DNA of 64,000 nt, from positions 7,958,303-8,022,302 of the forward strand of contig JAMXIF010001164.1 of NCBI GenBank assembly GCA_028583685.1, given 5' to 3'. The stretch's first letter is position 1, and every line of letters begins with the position of its first letter. The translations under genes were made by a program, and so were the position numbers. This document shows positions 58,346-64,000 of the stretch, piece after piece. Below the pieces are notes generated by a model. It was not told where the DNA came from, ran no database searches, and was given only the letters and a program-made list of their open reading frames with translations. This DNA comes from Petaurus breviceps papuanus. Lineage: Eukaryota; Chordata; Mammalia; Diprotodontia; Petauridae.

Positions 58346-58690
58346 ATACCAATCTATAGGTGAGTAAATTCCATTAATTTTAAGTCAGTATAAATGAACC
58401 TCCATGAAGTTCTACTCTGAGGACACCTTATGAATGGGAAATGACTAGGTTACCAAAGGCTAAGCCAGCAGAACATAAATTCTGACAGATTTTGTCATGC
58501 TGAAAAGACTCTGAGTATGGACCCAGGAGCAGAATGAGTCAGCTGTTCAAAGGCCAGTCTAACTAGGTATGGAATGATTCATCAATGGATGATTGATCAT
58601 TAGGTGATGAATTCTTCATGAGGGGCTATCTGTGAATCAAAGAAAAGACAAAAATGGCTCTCACTTGTGTCTGCATGATCCATTTAGCCC
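58345..58690. other. Unassigned stretch
   Basis: No gene or repeat recognised. Confidence 0.35.
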
Positions 58691-58694
58691 TGAT

Positions 58695-59775
58695 AGCTCT
58701 CATCCCATTCCTCTCCTCCCTTTTGTGACTGTACAATTTGTGCCTCTAAGTTCTTTCCTCTGACTTTCTTCTTAACCCTCTACAGTCTGTCTTCTGACCT
58801 CAGCAATTCAACTGAATCTTCTCTCTCCAAAATTACCAATGATCTCTTAATCTCCAGATCTAATGGTTTTTTCTCAGTCTTCCTCTTACTTGACCTCTGG
58901 AATCTTTGACACTGTTGGTCACCTTCTTCTTCATGCTCTCTTCTAAGTTTTTAATGACACTGCTATCTCCTGGTTCTCCTCCTCTCTGTTTAGCCTTTCC
59001 TTTTGGGCTGGATCTTCATCTAGGTCATGCCCACTAACCATGGAGATCCCCCCCTGCCCTGGGCATTCTCTTCTCCCTCTATATGATTTCACTTAGCTAT
59101 CTCATTGCTTTCCATGAGTTCAAGTATCATCTCTGTGCTGATAATTCCTAGATCTACAATCCTAACCTCTCTCCTAACCTCCAGTCTTGAATTTTCAACT
59201 ACTATTGGACAACTGAAATACAATGTCACAGAAACATGGTCAACATGTCCAAAACAGATTTCATTATCTTTTTCCCCAAGACTTCTCATGTTCCTAATGT
59301 TCCTGTTATTGTAGAGGGCATCACCATCCTCCCAGTCACCAAGGCTCACAACCTAAGTGTCATCCTTGACCTTCTCTCTCATATCCCATATCTGTCTCTC
59401 ATACATGTCCCCTTCTATACTCTGAAATTGTCACCACCTGTGTGCAGGCCCTCATCACTTCATGCCTAGACTATTTTTTTTTTGCTTTTTGGAGGGCAAT
59501 TGAGGTTAAGTGACGCTGAAGGTCACACAGCTAGTTTTCTTTTTGTGTGTGTTAAGTGTCTGAGGCTGGATTTGAACTCAGGTCCACCTGACTGCAGTAC
59601 CAGTGCTCTATTCACTGTACCACCTAGCCGCCTTCATGCCTAGACTATTGCAGTAACTTTCTGTTTGGTCTCCTTGTCTCATGGCTCTTCCCCCCTCAGT
59701 CTATCCCCCACTTAGCTGTTAAATTCCTAAAGCACAAGTCTTCCTATTCAATAAACTGCAGGGGACCCTATGAGC
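58695..59775 (+). mobile_element. L2-type LINE, split by a SINE
   Basis: The plus strand encodes NMSKTDFIIFFPKTSHVPNV and VIVEGITILPVTKAHNLSVI (59240-59365), a clear L2 RT C-terminal match (NMSKTELIIFPPK...VEGTTILPVxxARNLGVILD). Upstream 58990-59160 has remnants of the RT core. It continues after the SINE to about 59760. Broken frames. Confidence 0.85.
59476..59632 (-). mobile_element. Marsupial tRNA-headed SINE, short type, perfect target duplication
   Basis: Reverse complement of GGCGGCTAGGTGGTACAGTG...CCTCAATTGCCC. The 17 bp ttcatgcctagactatt flanks it perfectly (59459-59475 and 59633-59649), inside the L2. Confidence 0.95.
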
Positions 59776-59784
59776 TCTAAGATC

Positions 59785-59980
59785 ACAGGGGGGGGTCTTT
59801 CAACTTAGATATAGAAAACATTTCTCTTTTCATTAACTTCTGATTGAAATCCGGCACTTTATTCAATTACATATATATGTATATATATACACACACATAC
59901 ATACATACATATATGTGTATGTGTGTATATATAGTAATATATATGTGAAGGTTAAGAACTTCCGCTCTCTAGAAGGTACT
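59785..59980. mobile_element. hAT-like DNA transposon remnant with microsatellite
   Basis: 'gggtctttcaacttagatat', 'cattaacttctgattgaaat' and right end 'aggttaagaacttccg'. The middle is a TA/CA microsatellite at 59870-59945 with inverted symmetry. Confidence 0.45.
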
Positions 59981-59989
59981 GTTAAGCTT

Positions 59990-60258
59990 TTTGTTGTTGT
60001 TATTTAGTTGTTTCAGTCATGTCCAACTCTTTCTAATCCATTTTGGGTTTGTTTTGTTTTGTTGTTTTTTTTTGCAAGATATTAGCATGTTTTGCTGTTT
60101 CCTTCTCCAGCTCAGTTTATAGATGAGGAAACTGAGACAAGCAGGGTTAAGTGACTTGCTCAGGGTCATACAGTAAGTAAGGCCCGATTTGAACTCAGAA
60201 AGATGAGTCTTCCTGAATCCAGGCCCAATGGTTTATCCACTGCGCCACCTAACTGTCC
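59990..60258 (-). mobile_element. Marsupial SINE with RTE/BovB-type tail
   Basis: Reverse orientation: tail 'agttgtttcagtcatgtcca', 'tgctgtttccttctccagct', core 'gatgaggaaactgagacaag' and head 'tatccactgcgccacctaac'. Confidence 0.9.
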
Positions 60259-60259
60259 A

Positions 60260-61490
60260 ACTATTAAGCAAGAAAAGGATAAAGTATAGACTAATGTGAT
60301 ATGAGATTTGGCCTTTGTAAGTTTAGAGAGACTGGGCATCAATTTGCCTGCAGCATAACTGTTTTTGTTTCCTCTGTCTTAAAATAGATAATTTTTTCTC
60401 CACTGCATTTCCCAAAGACTATTGACCATTTTGTGGAGTGGCTGTAATTTGTATTGGTGTATGAAATAACCATTCCCATGAAGTTATGAATCTTTGCACT
60501 GAGGCGAGAGAGAAATCAAGAAGAAATATTTCTGCTGAAGCATTTCAAATGCATTTCCACCCTAATTCCCTAGGACAGATTCATTTACTTCTCTCTACTT
60601 GTCACTCCCATCGGATCTTCTCAATCTGTGTTCCTTCTGCTCTGGGAAACTGAGGTCCACAGGTTAAAACAGACTAATTGAGAGGCAGAAAGTCTCCTGT
60701 GTTCAGAGAAGGGCTTTGATATCTCAATCCTACTTGAATTCATCTGGGAATATGACTTTCTGTTCTCAGTAAGGGTAAAAGTAGAAGGAAGATCTTAGGA
60801 GTATGTATTCTTCCGGGTATTTAAAACCACCCAAAGCAACAGTTTAAAAATGCATTTATTTCAAAAGCAATGCCAACCAAAGTGTGTGTGTGTGTGTGCG
60901 TGTGTGTGTGTGTGTGTCCATCACTGACCAGGGACATTAAATATTAATTTGCAATATTTACATAGAAATATGTATCACTGATAAGTGTATTCTATACAAT
61001 GATGCAGATTGCTTGCACCTCTTATCTATGCCTTCTGGGAGGTTTGCCACAGTCCTGAGGGGAACTTTCTCTTTTTTCAGCTCTTGAATGGCTCTCCAAA
61101 GTTCTAAGACTATTCTAAAACACTGTATATAAGAACATGTCTGGCTATTGTCAACACAAAATTGTCAAATGCCCTATCACATGCTCCTTCAGTTGTTAAG
61201 CTAATACCTGATGAATATCTTGTCATTGGACCCAGATGACTCTGGGGGAGAAAGTCAGGCTGGTGACTTTGCACAACCCTGCCTCACTTAAATCAAAGTC
61301 AGTTGCAGTTCATGTCACTATCTCTCTGATGTCATGGTCCCCTGATAACAAAGTAAAAACACAACAACAGTAATAGTGAAATAATTTTCAGCTATCTTCA
61401 GGGAGAAGGATAGAAGGAGCCTTCATAGCATGGGTGTCTGGGGTCTTATTCTCCCCAAATTCAGCCTGTTATCTTGTGGGAATAACAATA
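60260..61490. other. Unassigned stretch with a (TG)n
   Basis: (TG)n at 60882-60917. Otherwise no gene or clear repeat. Confidence 0.4.
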
Positions 61491-61491
61491 A

Positions 61492-61715
61492 TAACAGTAT
61501 ATTGTTATAGTACTTTGAGGTTTGCAACGTACTTTCTCCATACTGACTTTCTCAGGTAGGCAGCACAAATATCATTATTTCCAAGTTTTAGATAAGGAAA
61601 CAAACTCAGAGAGGTTAAATAACTGACTTATGGTCACACAGTACTGGAGGAAGTATTTGAACCATTCTCCTTTCTCCAAGTCCAGTGCTTTGTCTACTAT
61701 ATCACAATGTTTCTG
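61492..61715 (-). mobile_element. CORE-SINE/MIR element
   Basis: 'tttgaggtttgcaacgtact', 'gataaggaaacaaactcaga' and 'cagtgctttgtctactatat'. Confidence 0.75.
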
Positions 61716-61887
61716 TGGTATTCTTCTATAGAGTAGAGTAGGTCATGTTAACACTTGAATATATTGCTATTAATGACCCTGCCAGCAGCCTACAGTTATT
61801 TCTGACTCTTAGATATTGAAATAGCATTAAGTAGAATAGAAAATTAAAATATTTTATTCCTTCTTTTGTCTCCCCATTTCATTTGTT

Positions 61888-62016
61888 TGTGTGTGTATGT
61901 GTGGGTATATGTGTGTATATGTGTTTGTATATATATATATATACATACACAAACACATATTATACATGCATACTTATTATACATGCTTATATATTGTACA
62001 TGTATATATATATATA
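61888..62016. repeat. TG/TA microsatellite with inverted symmetry
   Basis: atatgtgtttgt on the left is complemented by acaaacacatat on the right around a (TA)n centre (about 61917-61960). Confidence 0.9.
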
Positions 62017-62159
62017 ATGTCTCTAACAAAAAAACATTCAAAATCTTCTACTCCTATGATTGAATGATTTGAGGTGTCTATGCTTGGGGACCACAGAATG
62101 TCAAATCCAATAAAGTAAATGCTAATGTCAGACCATCCAGACCTAGTAGGGTAGGGCAA

Positions 62160-62345
62160 AGAAAACTGAATTTGGAGTCAAAAGACCCTAAAGATCTGTG
62201 ATTAATTTCTGGTTCTGCTCCTTCTTATCTATGAAACCTATCACTTTAACTCTCTAAGCCTCAGTTTCCTCATCCAATAATTAGAGGGTTAGACTAGATG
62301 ATCTCAAATCTCTTTTTGGCCCAAAAGTTCATGATTTCTGTGATC
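62160..62345 (+). mobile_element. MIR element
   Basis: 'gaatttggagtcaaaagacc', 'cctcagtttcctcatccaat' and 'gttagactagatgatctcaa'. Confidence 0.8.
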
Positions 62346-62850
62346 AAAAATTGAACAATGGGAGTCTCACTTGATATTTTTGGTGGACTACGGTGAGGAT
62401 GTCTATCTACTCAGGACACAATCCCTTACACCTTTTTCATCCTGTGTGATTCTTGTTCCCATTTTTTCTCACTATCATACCAATAAAGCCATTGACTAAA
62501 ATAGCTTCTTGATGACTGAAGTTAGGAAGTCAGGCAAAGAAAAGTGTTGAGTCAATGTATGACTTCAGTCAGTGAGTTAAGAACAAATGGAACCTTCCTC
62601 CTCCACATCAGACTTGGCTGTGGCCCAGAGTGATGTGATGCTTGAACAACGTTTCACAGTGGCTTGTGGTTGTTGTTGTTGACTCCAGTTGCGTTGACAG
62701 GCCAGTAATGTAAGGTGACTGATCTAGTATTTTTCATATAAATCTAACCCAGCCATTGGGAATTCATGGCATCAAGGGGCCATTGGGAGCCTGTTCCACT
62801 TCTTCCTGTGTATGTACCAACTCCAAGGACATCTAGGAATATTTTCTGTT
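62346..62850. other. Unassigned stretch
   Basis: No gene or clear repeat. Confidence 0.35.
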
Positions 62851-62852
62851 CT

Positions 62853-63077
62853 TCAGTCATTTTTCAGTCATGCCCAACTCTTTATGACCCCATTTGGGTT
62901 TTCTTGGTAAAGATACTGGAGTAGTTTGACCTTTCTCCAACTCATTTTACAGATAAGGAAGTTGAGGTAAACAAGATTAAGTGATTTGCCCAAGGTCACG
63001 GGTACTAAGTATCTGAGGACAGATTTAAACTCAGGTCTTCCTGACTTAGCATTCCATCCCAGTACCACCCAGTAGTT
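62853..63077 (-). mobile_element. Marsupial SINE with RTE/BovB-type tail
   Basis: Reverse orientation: 'ttttcagtcatgcccaactc', 'gggttttcttggtaaagata', 'ttttacagataaggaagttg' and 'gacttagcattccatcccag'. Confidence 0.88.
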
Positions 63078-63079
63078 CC

Positions 63080-63420
63080 TAAGAATATTGTTTTTATATT
63101 AAAGACCCTAACGAGGGCAATCCACTCCTCTGGCTGAGTTGACTTCCTGATACAGCAGCCCTCCTGGCAGCCTCTGATTACACAGAGGCTCATCCCCGGA
63201 GGAGCACTGGCTTCTCTTGGCTCAGCCTCCTGATCACAAACTCAGGCCCAGAGTCCAAGAGCCCATGAATCTACTTGTCCTCTCCCCTCTGACATCAGGA
63301 TGGCAGTCTTCCCTCTATGCAAATGTATCTTATTAGATAAGGAGGTGTTTATCTCCCTAATTTTTCCTTGTTTATCTCATGTTAAGAGGTGAAATTGTAT
63401 GGCCAATAGAAGGCTGGCCC
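63080..63420. other. Repeat-poor stretch with clustered GATA and octamer sites
   Basis: ATGCAAAT at 63317-63324, AGATAA at 63335-63340, TTATCT at 63349-63354 and 63372-63377. Enhancer-like by texture only. Confidence 0.35.
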
Positions 63421-63424
63421 AGAA

Positions 63425-63610
63425 GCACAGAAGAGCTGGATGAAGGCTCACCTCTGTCATGTACTGGCCAATGACTCTGTCCAAATCACATTATCTCTCA
63501 ATGCTCTAGGCAATTCTCAGTTGCAGACAGTCTCAAATGCAGATCTGTATTGGTAGTAGGAGTTTTCTCACCTGAGAATTCCTAATACCAATAAAATCCC
63601 AGGTCCAGGA
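63425..63610 (+). mobile_element. Marsupial SINE related to MIR (same family as 11183-11416)
   Basis: 'caatgctctaggcaattctc', 'agttttctcacctgagaatt' and 'accaataaaatcccaggtcc', the opposite strand of the element at 11183. Confidence 0.65.
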
Positions 63611-64000
63611 CTTAGTCCTATCTTTGCTTGGGTATTTGGATAGAATGATTCAAATCATCCATTCTCTACCCAGTACTAGCCTTAGGTTGAGGCTGTTCTT
63701 TTAGCCTACAAATCTATGCTGCCTATAGCATTTCTTAAGACATCAATATCCTCCAGCCCTACCCATTCTTCTAAATCAACTCAGCAAAAGAGGGAGGAGG
63801 AGAGGAAGATCCCAACAGTAGCTAGATAAATTGAGCTGGCCTAGAGGAGATTGCAATGGAGTGGAACATAAGCAGAATGTGATTCATAAAGAGGAGACCA
63901 TCTTTAGTCAGTTCCACAGTTTGGAAGCTCAGAGGGAAAAGATTTTTTTTTATCCTATTCATTCACTATCCATAGATAAAAAGGGAGATAGCTAATGTTA
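63611..64000. other. Unassigned end of window
   Basis: No gene or clear repeat. Confidence 0.35.

Overview
The window looks like a marsupial nuclear genome segment. Its interspersed repeats are those of a metatherian: tRNA-headed CORE-SINEs whose head reads close to GGGCAGCTAGGTGGC, a SINE with an RTE/BovB-type 3' tail, a 3 kb RTE/BovB-type LINE, marsupial-type L1 and half-L1 (HAL1) copies, and very many L2/MIR relics. The species cannot be fixed by eye. Nothing bacterial, no CRISPR array and no recognisable tRNA or rRNA gene was seen.

One host gene is recognisable. Three exons on the + strand (3269-3484, 11980-12042, 13393-13473) encode the C-terminal third of a classical protein tyrosine phosphatase domain, best matched from memory by PTPN20. 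All three exons join in phase 0. They carry the WPD loop, the HCSAGIGRTG P-loop and the Q-loop glutamine, and end in a stop codon. The upstream exons lie before the window. The 3' UTR is probably inside 13474 to about 15060, but its end is not certain.

Layout: 1-3268 is a PTPN20 intron made of a minus-strand L2, a CR1/L3 relic, a SINE and an L2 tail. 3485-11979 is an 8.5 kb intron full of L2, MIR and SINE copies. 12043-13392 is the last intron. 13474-16190 is 3' UTR plus unassigned sequence. 16200-17640 is an L1 3' end. 17.6-26.3 kb is mixed SINE, MIR, L2, simple repeats and hAT-like relics. 26.3-30 kb holds two different LINEs butted together (a minus-strand C-terminal fragment, then a plus-strand RTE). 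30-33.5 kb is mostly minus-strand L1-like. 36.0-36.6 kb is a solo LTR. 37.3-38.3 kb is L1. 43.2-46.7 kb is a HAL1-like half-L1 cut by a second solo LTR of the same family. 47-64 kb is L2, MIR and SINE relics with an L1 at 55.3-56.95 kb.

Between the repeats are several repeat-poor stretches (about 35.0-35.9, 49.9-50.7, 51.4-53.3, 57.5-58.2 and 63.1-63.4 kb). They have the look of conserved non-coding DNA, but this can only be proved by alignment. No second gene was found downstream of PTPN20. I see no convincing new biological system. The most unusual single signal is a perfect 28 bp inverted repeat inside the second LTR. Others are a poly(T/A)-only insertion scar flanked by a 17 bp duplication, a 13 bp-arm palindrome, and an unclassified repeat present three times.
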